Counted from the first letter of the stretch, positions 1 through 7,895 are shown. The stretch: DNA of 14,726 nucleotides from Burkholderiales bacterium (GCA_028869035.1 JAGWTL010000030.1:1-14726), one strand, 5' to 3'. Notes: generated by a model not told the origin, from the sequence alone. Made by a program: numbers and translations.

Positions 1-181
1 CGCGCGCGAGAACATCAAGGCGCTGCGCAAGAACGTGCTGGCAAAATGCTACGGCGGCGACATCACCCGCAAGCGCAAGCTCCTTGAGAAACAAAAAGCA
101 GGCAAGAAACGCATGAAACAGATCGGATCGGTGGAAGTGCCGCAGGAAGCCTTCCTGGCGATTTTGCAGGTGGAGGAATGA
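1..181 (+). CDS. lepA: Elongation factor 4 (LepA), C-terminal fragment
   Basis: Only the last 59 codons are present; the gene enters from the left edge, reading from base 2 to the TGA at 179-181. The peptide contains AKCYGGDITRKRKLLEKQ and GKKRMKQIGSVEVPQEAFL, the highly conserved C-terminal domain unique to LepA/EF4, a ribosome-binding translational GTPase that acts on stalled or mis-translocated ribosomes and in initiation. The GTPase domain lies outside the window. The stop overlaps the lepB start by four bases (ATGA, 178-181), which implies translational coupling. lepA-lepB is a very common bacterial pairing. Identity is confident; nothing can be said of the missing part. Confidence 0.96.
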   Translation, partial: ARENIKALRKNVLAKCYGGDITRKRKLLEKQKAGKKRMKQIGSVEVPQEAFLAILQVEE

Positions 182-1152
182 TGCAGATCCTCACCTCCAT
201 GGTGCTGGCGGCCTTTGCCGGCTATATCGGTGCCTGGTATTTCGGCGCCATCGAAGGCAACTTTGCCCTGCTCCTGTTCCTGGCCTCGGTGGTGACCGGC
301 CTGTACTGGCTGGCCGAGCGTTTTCACTTCCTGCCGCAGCGCCAGGCGGCCGCGGCGCGGCTGGAGGCTGAGACGCTGCATCGGCGCGCCGAGCTCGAGA
401 AGCTGGGGGTGAAGGCCGACGAGGCCGATGTCGGGCAGGCGAAGGAAAGGCTGCTGATGCAGCCTTGGTGGCTGGACTGGACGGCCGGCTTGTTCCCGGT
501 CATCGTGGTGGTTTTCCTGCTGCGCTCCTTCCTGTTCGAGCCGTTCAAGATTCCTTCCGGCTCCATGATCCCGACGTTGCTGGTGGGCGACCTGATCCTG
601 GTCAACAAGTACCACTATGGCATCCGCCTGCCGGTGCTCAATACCAAGCTCACCGAGGGCAGCAAGCCCCAGCGTGGCGACGTCATGGTATTTCGCTACC
701 CCCCCCGGCCCAGCCAGGACTACATCAAGCGTGTGGTCGGTGTGCCGGGCGACGAGGTGGCCTACCTGAACAAGCGGCTGACCATCAATGGCCAGCCGAT
801 TGCGACCAGCGAACTGCCCGAGTTTTTCGACGAGGATGCCATGCGCTACTTCAAGCAGTATGGCGAGACCCTGGGCGACACTCCGCACAGGATGATCGTC
901 GACGGCGAGCGTCGGGGTGGTTTCTCCGAAGCCGAGATCGGCGACTTCCCTTTCCGCCAGAACTGCCGCTACAGCGTGGAAGGGGTGGTCTGCAAGGTTC
1001 CCGAAGGACAATATTTCATGATGGGCGACAATCGCGATAATTCGCTGGATTCGCGTTACTGGGGCTTTGTCCCGGACCAGAACATCGTGGGCAAGGCCTT
1101 TTTTGTCTGGATGAATTTCGGTAACCTGAAGCGTATTGGTTCGTTCAATTGA
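178..1152 (+). CDS. lepB: Signal peptidase I
   Basis: Inner-membrane Ser/Lys protease that removes signal peptides from exported preproteins. It has 324 residues, as expected for a proteobacterial LepB. Hydrophobic segments lie at about 5-46 and 104-120, with a charged cytoplasmic stretch between. Box B is PSGSMIPTL with nucleophile Ser129. The general base is Lys184 in DYIKRVVGVPGDE. Box E is MGDNRDNSLDSRYWGFVP at 282-299. The segment 240-262 belongs to the variable periplasmic region seen in Gram-negative enzymes. The start ATG at 178 overlaps the lepA stop; a second ATG follows at once (181). A run of eight C at 699-706, encoding part of YPPR just before the catalytic Lys, is the longest homopolymer I noticed in the gene. 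The frame is intact across it. Identity is certain. Confidence 0.98.
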   Translation: MMQILTSMVLAAFAGYIGAWYFGAIEGNFALLLFLASVVTGLYWLAERFHFLPQRQAAAARLEAETLHRRAELEKLGVKADEADVGQAKERLLMQPWWLDWTAGLFPVIVVVFLLRSFLFEPFKIPSGSMIPTLLVGDLILVNKYHYGIRLPVLNTKLTEGSKPQRGDVMVFRYPPRPSQDYIKRVVGVPGDEVAYLNKRLTINGQPIATSELPEFFDEDAMRYFKQYGETLGDTPHRMIVDGERRGGFSEAEIGDFPFRQNCRYSVEGVVCKVPEGQYFMMGDNRDNSLDSRYWGFVPDQNIVGKAFFVWMNFGNLKRIGSFN

Positions 1153-1180
1153 GATCAACGACAGTCAGACGGGGGAAACT

Positions 1181-1537
1181 ATGGCAAGGCAACTGAAGTC
1201 GGGACAGCGTGGCATCACCTTTATCGGCCTGCTTTTCATCGGCGGCATCCTGGCAGTCAGCGGGGTGATATTTGCACAGATCGTCCCGACCCTGATCGAG
1301 CTGCAGGCCATCCACAAGGCTTCCAAGAAGGCGGCGGCCGAGGGCGGGACCGTGGCCGAGGTGCGTGCTGTTTTTGACAGGGCAGCCAGCATTGATACCA
1401 TCACGTCCATTGAAGGCAAGGATCTGACGGTGACCAAGATCGGCGACAAGATCGTGGTCAGCTTCGCCTATCAACGCGAAATCCATCTGGCCGGTCCGGC
1501 CTGGCTGACCTTGAAGTACGAAGGAAGCACCAAATAG
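1181..1537 (+). CDS. DUF4845 family small membrane protein
   Basis: A 118-residue protein of unknown function. Its position between lepB and rnc matches the DUF4845 family of beta- and gammaproteobacteria. I chose the ATG at 1181 because GGGGGAA (1171-1177) lies just upstream; the frame stays open to 1136, but that would overlap lepB. One membrane segment is seen at about 12-33, followed by a soluble, probably periplasmic part of about 85 residues ending in a short beta-rich stretch (KIVVSFAYQREIHL). The N-terminus QRGITFIGLLFIGGILAV aligns with a class III (type IV pilin) signal, but Gly16 stands where pilins have Glu at +5. A single base separates its stop from the rnc start. It could be pseudopilin-derived; function is unknown. 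Confidence 0.88.
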   Translation: MARQLKSGQRGITFIGLLFIGGILAVSGVIFAQIVPTLIELQAIHKASKKAAAEGGTVAEVRAVFDRAASIDTITSIEGKDLTVTKIGDKIVVSFAYQREIHLAGPAWLTLKYEGSTK

Positions 1538-1538
1538 C

Positions 1539-2225
1539 GTGGCCGATGGTCTGACTGCGTTGCAGGAGCGCCTGCAGCATCCATTTTCCAATCCGGCATT
1601 GCTGGCGCGTGCGGTCACGCACCGCAGTTTCGCGGCCGATCACAACGAGCGCCTGGAATTCTTGGGAGACTCCGTCCTCAACCTGGCTGTCGCCGATCTG
1701 CTGTACCAGCGACTCAGTGCCTTGCCGGAAGGCGACCTTTCGCGCATACGCGCAAATCTGGTCAAACAGGACACCTTGCATCAGTTGGCCGTGGGGCTGG
1801 GTTTGCCCGAGGTCGTGCGCCTGGGCGAGGGCGAGGTCCGCTCCGGCGGCAGCCGCAGGCCCTCGATCCTCGCCGATGCTCTGGAGGCTTTGATCGGCGC
1901 GGTCTACCTCGATGCCGGTTATGCCGCAGCCCAGGGCTTGGTGCATCGCCTTTTTCAGGCCGTGGAAATCAACCCTCAGATGCAGGCCAGTGCCAAGGAT
2001 GCCAAGACCGAATTGCAGGAGTGGTTGCAGGCGCGCAAATTCAAGCTGCCGCTGTACCGGGTGGTGGGTACGCTGGGGGCAGCCCACCGGCAGACTTTCG
2101 ACATCGAGTGCGAAGTTTCCGAGTTGAACCTCAACGAGCGCGGCATCGGCAACTCGCGCCGGGCCGGTGAGCAGGCAGCTGCGGCCGCCATGCTGCAATT
2201 CCTCAAGACGCGGGACAAGGGCTGA
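1539..2225 (+). CDS. rnc: Ribonuclease III
   Basis: Double-strand-specific endoribonuclease that processes the 30S rRNA precursor and many mRNAs and sRNA duplexes. It has 228 residues, close to the E. coli enzyme (226). The catalytic signature NERLEFLGDSVLNLAVAD begins at residue 36. Metal and catalytic acidic residues are at Glu40, Asp44, Asp113 and Glu116 (ADALEALIGAVYLDAG). A dsRNA-binding domain spans about 155-223 (KTELQEWLQAR, then GIGNSRRAGEQAAAAAML). The start is GTG at 1539, one base after the DUF4845 stop. GAAGGAAG about 11 bases upstream is the only plausible ribosome-binding site, and no ATG occurs early in the frame. I see no large hairpin ahead of it like the autoregulatory rnc leader of E. 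coli. The gene is followed directly by era, the usual pair in rRNA maturation. Confidence 0.97.
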   Translation: MADGLTALQERLQHPFSNPALLARAVTHRSFAADHNERLEFLGDSVLNLAVADLLYQRLSALPEGDLSRIRANLVKQDTLHQLAVGLGLPEVVRLGEGEVRSGGSRRPSILADALEALIGAVYLDAGYAAAQGLVHRLFQAVEINPQMQASAKDAKTELQEWLQARKFKLPLYRVVGTLGAAHRQTFDIECEVSELNLNERGIGNSRRAGEQAAAAAMLQFLKTRDKG

Positions 2226-2229
2226 GTCG

Positions 2230-3165
2230 ATGGACAACATGGCAGCAACCCCGTCCTCCGAAGCGCCGCATCGCTGCGGCTTGGTGGCCATCGTCGGCAA
2301 GCCCAACGTCGGCAAGTCCACCCTGCTCAACGCCCTGGTCGGGCAGAAAATCAGCATCACCTCGCGTAAGGCGCAGACCACGCGCCACCGCATCACCGGC
2401 ATGCGCACCCTGGGCGCTACCCAGTTTGTCTTTGTCGACACTCCTGGATTCCAGACGCGGCACAACAACGCCCTGAACCGCGCCTTGAACAAGACCGTGC
2501 AGGGCGCCGTGGGTGATGTGGATCTGCTGGTTTTTGTGGTCGAAGCCGGTCAGTTCAACCAGGCCGATGAGCGTGTGCTCAAGCTCCTGGGTGAAGGCGT
2601 GCCTGTGCTGCTGCTGGCCAACAAACTGGACACCGTCAACCGCCGCGCCGAGATCGCGCCCTGGCTGCAGGAAATGCAGCAGCGCCATCCTTTTGCTGAA
2701 ATCGTGCCCATGTCCGCCAAGAACGCCAAGGACATCGAGCGACTGCTGGGCATCTGCGAGAAATACCTGCCCGAGCAGGAGTGGTGGTATGCCGAGGACG
2801 AGCTGACCGATCGCAGCGAGAAGTTCCTGGCCTCGGAAACCGTGCGGGAGAAACTGTTCCGTCTGACCGGCGACGAGCTGCCCTACACATCGACTGTGGT
2901 GATCGACAAGTTCGAAGAGGAGGCGCCACAGAAAAAGGGTCAGAAACGCCTGCTGCGCATCGCAGCCACCATCGTCGTGGAGCGTGACGGTCACAAGGCC
3001 ATGGTGATCGGGGACAAGGGCGAGCGCATCAAACGCATCGGTACCGAGACCCGCGTCGAGCTGGAGAAACTCATGGATGCCAAGGTTTTCATCGAACTCT
3101 GGGTCAAGGTGCGCTCAGGCTGGGCGGATGACGAGGCGCGCGTGCGCTCCTTTGGCTACGAGTGA
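2230..3165 (+). CDS. era: GTPase Era
   Basis: Essential GTPase that binds 16S rRNA and helps assemble the 30S subunit. It has 311 residues from ATG 2230. AAGGG (2217-2221) sits 8 bases upstream; a second in-frame ATG at 2239 is a possible alternative start, and the frame is open upstream into rnc. GTPase motifs: G1 GKPNVGKST (23-31), G3 DTPG (70-73), G4 NKLD (131-134), G5 SAK (162-164). A C-terminal KH domain carries the GxxG loop as GDKG (261-264) within HKAMVIGDKGERIKRIG, and ends in the family-typical VKVRSGWADDEARVRSFGYE. It lies four bases after the rnc stop, in line with joint expression of RNase III and Era. Confidence 0.98.
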   Translation: MDNMAATPSSEAPHRCGLVAIVGKPNVGKSTLLNALVGQKISITSRKAQTTRHRITGMRTLGATQFVFVDTPGFQTRHNNALNRALNKTVQGAVGDVDLLVFVVEAGQFNQADERVLKLLGEGVPVLLLANKLDTVNRRAEIAPWLQEMQQRHPFAEIVPMSAKNAKDIERLLGICEKYLPEQEWWYAEDELTDRSEKFLASETVREKLFRLTGDELPYTSTVVIDKFEEEAPQKKGQKRLLRIAATIVVERDGHKAMVIGDKGERIKRIGTETRVELEKLMDAKVFIELWVKVRSGWADDEARVRSFGYE

Positions 3166-3173
3166 TGCGCTGA

Positions 3174-3923
3174 ATGGTGACCCGGCGCATCAGTGATGAA
3201 CCGGCCTATGTGCTGCACCGCTACGACTGGAGCGAGACCAGCCTGATCCTGGAGGTGTTTACGCGCCATCATGGCCGTATCGCCCTGGTGGCCAAGGGGG
3301 CCAAGCGCCCGAGCTCCAGTTTTCGTCCCGTGCTCCTGCCGCTCCAGCCCCTTCAGCTGGCTTATGGCGGTGAGGCCGAGATTCGCACGCTCAAGGGCGC
3401 CGAATGGATGGGCGGCCATGTCATGCCCACCGGTGAGTCGCTTCTGTCGGGTTATTACCTGAACGAACTGTTGCTGCAATTGCTGGCACGTGACGACCCA
3501 CATCCAGCCCTCTTCGATGTCTATGCGAATGTGGTGCGTGTCCTGGCCTCCGAACACGAGGAAGTGCTGCAGGCCGCCCTGCGCACCTTCGAGTTGCTGC
3601 TGCTGCGAGAGATTGGTCTGTTGCCGCGGCTCGATGTCCAGACCCTGACGCTGGCGCCCTTGCAGACCGATGTCCAGTACGTGCTGGTACCGGAAGGCGG
3701 CCTGCGCACGCGCAGCGAATCGGATCGTGCGGGCCTGAGCGGCACGCAGTGGCTGGCCTTGCAGGCGGTGCTGGAATCCGGGGCGCCTTTTACCGACACC
3801 TTGCGTGCCTGTGCCGCCGTGATGAACGAGCTGAAGCCGCAGCTGCGCGTTCTGCTCCATTACCATTGCGGGGTGTCCACGCTGCGTACGCGGCAGATGA
3901 TGGTGGATCTCCAAAGCCTATGA
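3174..3923 (+). CDS. recO: DNA repair protein RecO
   Basis: Recombination mediator of the RecFOR pathway; helps load RecA onto SSB-coated single strands and anneals complementary strands. It has 249 residues, close to E. coli RecO (242). The N-terminal OB-fold is recognisable (AYVLHRYDWSETSLILEVFT, HHGRIALVAKGAKRPSS, residues about 11-80). A helical C-terminal part follows (YYLNELLLQLLARDDPHPALFDVY, then FELLLLREIGLLPRLD). No Cys zinc cluster is seen. The start at 3174 is eight bases past the era stop and has a poor ribosome-binding site, so translation probably depends on coupling; GTG 3177 is an alternative. The stop overlaps pdxJ by four bases. Confidence 0.93.
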   Translation: MVTRRISDEPAYVLHRYDWSETSLILEVFTRHHGRIALVAKGAKRPSSSFRPVLLPLQPLQLAYGGEAEIRTLKGAEWMGGHVMPTGESLLSGYYLNELLLQLLARDDPHPALFDVYANVVRVLASEHEEVLQAALRTFELLLLREIGLLPRLDVQTLTLAPLQTDVQYVLVPEGGLRTRSESDRAGLSGTQWLALQAVLESGAPFTDTLRACAAVMNELKPQLRVLLHYHCGVSTLRTRQMMVDLQSL

Positions 3924-4669
3924 CATCCAAAACAGCCCTGTCCGTCAACGTCAACAAGGTGGCCCTGGTGCGCAACACGCGCCACTTGGGCATACCCAGC
4001 GTCATGCGTGCGGCCACGTTGTGCCTGCAGGCCGGGGCGCATGGCATCACGGTCCACCCGCGACCGGACGAGCGCCACATTCGGGCGCAGGACGTGTTCG
4101 ACCTGGCCACCCTGCTGAAGGACTGGCCGGATCGCGAGTTCAATATCGAGGGCAATCCCTTCCATAACCTGATGGACTTCATCCGCCAGGTGCGGCCGCA
4201 GCAAGCCACCTTTGTGCCCGACGCCGAAGGCCAGTTCACCAGCGACCATGGCTGGAATTTTCCGCAGGATGCCGAGCGGCTGCGCCCCCTGATCGCCGAG
4301 TGCCATGCCCTGGGCGTGCGTGTCAGCCTGTTCATGGACCCGGTCCCGGAGCAGATGGCGCAGGCCCAAGCCGTGGGCGCCGATCGCGTGGAGCTGTACA
4401 CCGAGCCTTATGCCGCGTCCTGGGGCCGGGCCGAGCAGACGGTTCAGTTGCAGCGCTACGCGGCTGCAGCCCGGACTGCGCTGGATGCGGGCCTGGGCGT
4501 GAATGCCGGTCACGACCTCAACCGTGACAACCTCGGCGAATTCCTGCGCCGGGTGCCCGGTGTGGCCGAGGTGTCGATCGGCCATGCCTTGATCGCCGAT
4601 GCGCTGGAGCTGGGCTACGCTGCCACGGTTCAGGGTTACCTGCGCTGCATCGCCGAAGTGCCCAGATGA
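3920..4669 (+). CDS. pdxJ: Pyridoxine 5'-phosphate synthase
   Basis: Final ring-closing step of the DXP-dependent vitamin B6 pathway: condenses 3-amino-2-oxopropyl phosphate with 1-deoxyxylulose 5-phosphate to pyridoxine 5'-phosphate. It has 249 residues and a TIM-barrel family pattern: LSVNVNKVALVRNTR near the N-terminus, GITVHPRPDERHI with His46, Arg48 and His53, FNIEGNP with Glu77, ELYTEPYA with Glu162, and GVNAGHDLN with His198. I chose ATG 3920, which forms an ATGA overlap with the recO stop, over the open frame upstream: family members start at about this point. Next comes acpS, also through an ATGA overlap; recO-pdxJ-acpS is a common proteobacterial arrangement. Confidence 0.97.
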   Translation: MTSKTALSVNVNKVALVRNTRHLGIPSVMRAATLCLQAGAHGITVHPRPDERHIRAQDVFDLATLLKDWPDREFNIEGNPFHNLMDFIRQVRPQQATFVPDAEGQFTSDHGWNFPQDAERLRPLIAECHALGVRVSLFMDPVPEQMAQAQAVGADRVELYTEPYAASWGRAEQTVQLQRYAAAARTALDAGLGVNAGHDLNRDNLGEFLRRVPGVAEVSIGHALIADALELGYAATVQGYLRCIAEVPR

Positions 4670-5079
4670 TCTACGGCATCGGCACCGATATCTGCGACGT
4701 GCGGCGTATCCGCCTGAGCGTCGAACGCCATGGCGAGCGATTTGCCCGGCGCGTGCTCAGCGATGCCGAATTCATCCTTTGGAAGGCACGCAGCGTGCGC
4801 TGGCCCGAACGCGGTTTGCGCTACCTGGCCACCCGTTTTTCGGCGAAGGAGGCCTTTTCCAAGGCGATCGGCACGGGCATGCGCTTGCCCATGACCTGGC
4901 GCTCCTGCGAGATAAGCAACCTGCCCAGTGGCAAGCCCGTCATCGTGTTGCACGGCGAACTCAAGACATGGTTCGAGGCGCAGGGCCTGAGCGCCCATGT
5001 CAGCGTGACCGACGAGACCGATTACGCGGCCAGTTTTGTGGTGGTCGAGCAAGCATCCGACGAACGATCCCCTCACTGA
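4666..5079 (+). CDS. acpS: Holo-[acyl-carrier-protein] synthase
   Basis: Transfers 4'-phosphopantetheine from CoA to a serine of acyl carrier protein, activating it for fatty acid synthesis. It has 137 residues, slightly longer than typical (about 126). Family signatures: IGTDICDVRRI with Mg-binding Asp8, and RFSAKEAFSKAIGTG with Lys61 and Glu62. The end, HVSVTDETDYAASFVVVE, matches the closing strand of the trimeric enzyme. The ATG overlaps the pdxJ stop (ATGA, 4666-4669), so translation is likely coupled. nagZ begins ten bases after the stop. Confidence 0.97.
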   Translation: MIYGIGTDICDVRRIRLSVERHGERFARRVLSDAEFILWKARSVRWPERGLRYLATRFSAKEAFSKAIGTGMRLPMTWRSCEISNLPSGKPVIVLHGELKTWFEAQGLSAHVSVTDETDYAASFVVVEQASDERSPH

Positions 5080-5089
5080 CGAGAACTGT

Positions 5090-6148
5090 ATGAGCCAGCA
5101 TGCACCCCTGATCATCGACATTGCAGGCGTCAAGTTGAGCGCTGAGGACCAGCGTCGTCTGGCGCATCCCCTGGTTGGCGGTTTGATCCTGTTCAGCCGC
5201 AACTGGCAGGACCGGGCCCAGCTGTCCGCCCTGTGCGCCGACATCAGGCGTATCCGGGCCGACCTGCTGATCTGCGTCGACCATGAAGGCGGCCGCGTAC
5301 AGCGCTTCAAGACCGGGGGATTCACTCATCTGCCGCCCATGCGCGCCCTGGGGACGTTGTGGTTACGCGATCAGCTGGGCGCCACCAACGCCGCCACCGC
5401 CTGCGGCCAGGTGCTGGCCAGCGAGCTGCGGGCCTGCGGCGTGGATTTCAGCTTCACCCCGGTGCTGGACCTGGACTACGGCGAGAGCGGCGTGATCGGC
5501 GACCGTGCCTTCGGTCGCGACCCGCGTGTCGTCACACTGCTGGCCAAGAGCCTGATGCACGGCCTGCGCTTGGCGGGTTTGGCCAGCTGCGGCAAGCATT
5601 TTCCCGGCCACGGTTACGTCAAGGCCGATTCACACACCGAGATCCCGGTGGACAGACGCACTCTCAAGGCCATCCTGGCCGACGATGCCGCGCCCTATGG
5701 CTGGCTCAGCACGTCACTCGACAGCGTGATGCCGGCCCACGTGATCTACCCCAAGGTCGATGCACGGCCGGCGGGTTTCTCCGGAAAGTGGCTGGGCGAT
5801 ATTCTGCGCGGTCGCCTGCGTTTCCAGGGGGCCGTTTTCAGCGATGACCTCAGCATGGCGGGCGCCCGCATGATCGACGGCCGCCAGGTCGGCTACACCG
5901 AGGCCGCCGTGACAGCGCTGAACGCCGGCTGCGACATGGTGCTGCTGTGCAACCAGTCGCTCGATGGCGGGCGGGCGGTGGACGAACTGATTGCCGGCAT
6001 GACCGAGGCGCAGATCAAGGGCCAGTGGCAACCCGACGAGGCGGGGGAAGCCCGTCGCCTGGCACTGCTGCCGCAGACACCGGCGCCCGACTGGGATGAA
6101 CTCATGGTCAGCCCGGCCTACATGCACGCGCTGGACCTGATCCCCTGA
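5090..6148 (+). CDS. nagZ: Beta-N-acetylhexosaminidase NagZ
   Basis: Cytoplasmic GH3 glycosidase of peptidoglycan recycling; removes GlcNAc from 1,6-anhydro-muropeptides, which also shapes the AmpC-inducing signal in species that have AmpR. It has 352 residues against about 341 in E. coli. Motifs: VDHEGGRVQRF (63-73), CGKHFPGHG (168-176), the catalytic Asp180/His182 pair in ADSHTEIP, and FSDDLSMAGA with the probable nucleophile Asp252. No signal peptide is seen, as expected. The ATG at 5090 is favoured because the frame upstream overlaps acpS and the protein then starts with the typical APLIIDIAG stretch. It is the last gene of the left operon; I see no clear terminator after it. Confidence 0.96.
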   Translation: MSQHAPLIIDIAGVKLSAEDQRRLAHPLVGGLILFSRNWQDRAQLSALCADIRRIRADLLICVDHEGGRVQRFKTGGFTHLPPMRALGTLWLRDQLGATNAATACGQVLASELRACGVDFSFTPVLDLDYGESGVIGDRAFGRDPRVVTLLAKSLMHGLRLAGLASCGKHFPGHGYVKADSHTEIPVDRRTLKAILADDAAPYGWLSTSLDSVMPAHVIYPKVDARPAGFSGKWLGDILRGRLRFQGAVFSDDLSMAGARMIDGRQVGYTEAAVTALNAGCDMVLLCNQSLDGGRAVDELIAGMTEAQIKGQWQPDEAGEARRLALLPQTPAPDWDELMVSPAYMHALDLIP

Positions 6149-6242
6149 GTCCCGGTCGATATTCCGTGCGTCACGAAACCGAAATACAAGGGTCATAGAC
6201 TTTCCCGGCACTCATGGCAGATCATGGTTGACCTGCGGTATC

Positions 6243-6248
6243 GGGGAG
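6243..6248 (+). promoter_or_regulatory. Ribosome-binding site choosing the MCP start
   Basis: GGGGAG lies 5 bases before ATG 6254 and 8 before ATG 6257. The upstream in-frame ATG at 6224 has no comparable site. This supports starting the chemotaxis receptor at 6254 or 6257. I found no convincing flagellar (sigma-28) or sigma-54 promoter in the 105 bases between nagZ and this gene. Confidence 0.6.
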
Positions 6249-6253
6249 TTTGG

Positions 6254-7840
6254 ATGATGAGTCTGAAGTTGACGCTGGTTCAGCGGATCGGGATGACCAT
6301 TGCGTTACTGGTCGGCGTGTTTTTAGTGGTGGGCGCTTTCACGGCCTGGTCCGTAAAAGGCATCCAGGCTCAGACCCACCAGACCGTGGGAACGGATCTG
6401 GCCCAACTGGTGCGCATGGCTGCGGTCCAGGAAAACCTGTTGAAGCTGCGCCGCGCCGAAAAGGATATTTCCATCGATCTGCTGATGAAGATGGAGCGGG
6501 TCCCACAGCGCATCGCCGAGTGGAAGCAGCATGGTGAAGCGGTGACGGCTCAACTGCTCGCCGCCATAGAGGCCGAGCGCGATCCGGTCCTGACGCAGAT
6601 GCTCTTGGAGGGCCGGGCGCGTCAGGACACTTACATCGCTCAGGTCGGTCGCGCCATCGCCAGGATAGAGCGGCACGAAATCCTCGATCAGGCGACCTTC
6701 GAAGAGGAGATCCAGCAGCCCGTGCTGTCTGCCCTGGCGGCCGAAGCCCGGATCAGCCAGGCGATCGAGCAGAACCGCCGACTGACCGAGGCCGGCGGGG
6801 AAAGGGTGAATGCGGCCGTTCATCAACTGACCTGGCTGTTGGGGCTGGGCCTGGCATTCGCCGTGCTCAGCGGCCTGGCGCTGGGTGGCGTCCTGCTGGC
6901 GCGGATCCGCCAGCCGCTGGCCCAGCTGACCGAAGGCATCACGCGCGTCAAATCGGGCGATCTGTCACGCGCGGTGCAGGTTCGTTCCGAGGACGAGCTG
7001 GGCCGCATGTCGCAGGATTTCAATGGCATGGTCGATGCCTTGCAGGCAATGGTGCTGGATGTCCGGCTGGCCGCCGACAGCATCACGGAGGCCAGCGCGC
7101 AGATCGCCAGCGGCAACCTGGACCTGAGCACGCGCACCGAACAGGCGGCGGCCAGCTTGCAGCAGGCGGCCGCTTCGCTCGATGCCCTGACCGCCACGGT
7201 GCGCACGATGGCCGAGTCGGCGCGATCTGCCAGCCACATGGCCAGTGCCGCAGCCAGCTCCGCCGGACAGGGTGGCGAGCTGGTCCAGCAGGTCGTGCAC
7301 AGCATGCAGGGCATCCAGGCCTCCAGCAGCCGGATTGCCGATATCACGGCGGTGATCGACAGCATCGCATTCCAGACCAACATCCTGGCGCTCAATGCGG
7401 CCGTGGAAGCGGCACGGGCCGGCGAGCAGGGTCGTGGATTTGCCGTGGTGGCCGGTGAGGTGCGCCTGCTGGCGCAGCGTTCGGCAGAGGCGGCACGCGA
7501 GATCAGGGGACTGATCGAGGCCAGTCGCGCCGAAGTGGCTGCGGGATCCCGGCAGGTCGAGGACGCCGGCCGGGCCATGGCGCAGATCGTGCAGCAGGTG
7601 GCCGAGGTGAGCCGCATGATCCAGGCCATCACGCAGGATGCCAGTGTGCAGTCGAGCGAGATCGGCGGTGTCAACCAGTCCATGGGCCAGCTCGAACAGA
7701 TGACCCAGCAGAACGCAGCCCTGGTCGAGCAGGCGGCCGCGGCTTCTGCCAGCCTCCAGGATCAGGCCGATCGTATGGCCGGGGCGATGCGCCGTTTCGT
7801 CGTGAACCGGGAGAGCCAGCACTTGCTGCTGACGGTGTGA
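6254..7840 (+). CDS. Methyl-accepting chemotaxis protein, 4HB sensor
   Basis: Transmembrane chemoreceptor that signals through CheW/CheA. It has 528 residues from ATG 6254. Layout: TM1 about 13-34; periplasmic, all-helical 4HB-type ligand domain about 35-192 (conserved ENLLKLRRAEKDISIDLL near its start); TM2 about 193-216; HAMP about 217-269 (RIRQPLAQLTEGI, SEDELGRMSQDFN); signalling hairpin about 270-515. The tip IDSIAFQTNILALNAAVEAA and the spacing between methylation helices match the E. coli Tsr class (36 heptads); Phe373, Arg388 and Glu391 fall at the trimer-contact positions. Probable adaptation sites are Gln297, Gln304 and Gln493, all encoded as Gln, so a CheB-type deamidase is implied; the third MH1 site is Ala311. 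There is no C-terminal NWETF tether. The ligand is unknown, and no che genes adjoin it. ATG 6224 would add ten residues. Confidence 0.94.
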   Translation: MMSLKLTLVQRIGMTIALLVGVFLVVGAFTAWSVKGIQAQTHQTVGTDLAQLVRMAAVQENLLKLRRAEKDISIDLLMKMERVPQRIAEWKQHGEAVTAQLLAAIEAERDPVLTQMLLEGRARQDTYIAQVGRAIARIERHEILDQATFEEEIQQPVLSALAAEARISQAIEQNRRLTEAGGERVNAAVHQLTWLLGLGLAFAVLSGLALGGVLLARIRQPLAQLTEGITRVKSGDLSRAVQVRSEDELGRMSQDFNGMVDALQAMVLDVRLAADSITEASAQIASGNLDLSTRTEQAAASLQQAAASLDALTATVRTMAESARSASHMASAAASSAGQGGELVQQVVHSMQGIQASSSRIADITAVIDSIAFQTNILALNAAVEAARAGEQGRGFAVVAGEVRLLAQRSAEAAREIRGLIEASRAEVAAGSRQVEDAGRAMAQIVQQVAEVSRMIQAITQDASVQSSEIGGVNQSMGQLEQMTQQNAALVEQAAAASASLQDQADRMAGAMRRFVVNRESQHLLLTV

Positions 7841-7862
7841 TGTGGATCGCCGCGCATGGGGC

Positions 7863-7895
7863 GGCAACACAACTTGGCCTGTATCAGGCGTTGCC
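7863..7895. repeat. Interrupted stem-loop between convergent genes
   Basis: GGCAAC (7863-7868) pairs with GTTGCC (7890-7895), and inside it GCCTG (7877-7881) pairs with CAGGC (7885-7889) around TAT, leaving an unpaired stretch on the left arm. It lies between the convergent MCP and metallopeptidase genes and overlaps the latter's stop. A second small stem, GCCGC/GCGGC (7849-7853 with 7861-7865), partly overlaps it. No T-tract follows on either strand, so a role in termination is only a guess. Confidence 0.35.

Noticed and set aside
49..1158. Open frame of 369 codons on the minus strand opposite lepB
   Set aside because: Mirror of lepB and lepA codons; Gln/His-rich with no family resemblance, while lepB has all catalytic motifs.
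6149..6253. Possible flagellar-type or sigma-54 promoter before the chemotaxis receptor
   Set aside because: I looked for TAAA plus GCCGATAA and for GG-N10-GC patterns. The nearest candidate has the wrong spacing, so no site is claimed.
6224..6253. Upstream ATG 6224 as the start of the chemotaxis receptor
   Set aside because: It lacks a ribosome-binding site and adds ten residues ahead of the normal basic-then-hydrophobic start; GGGGAG before 6254 and 6257 fits better.
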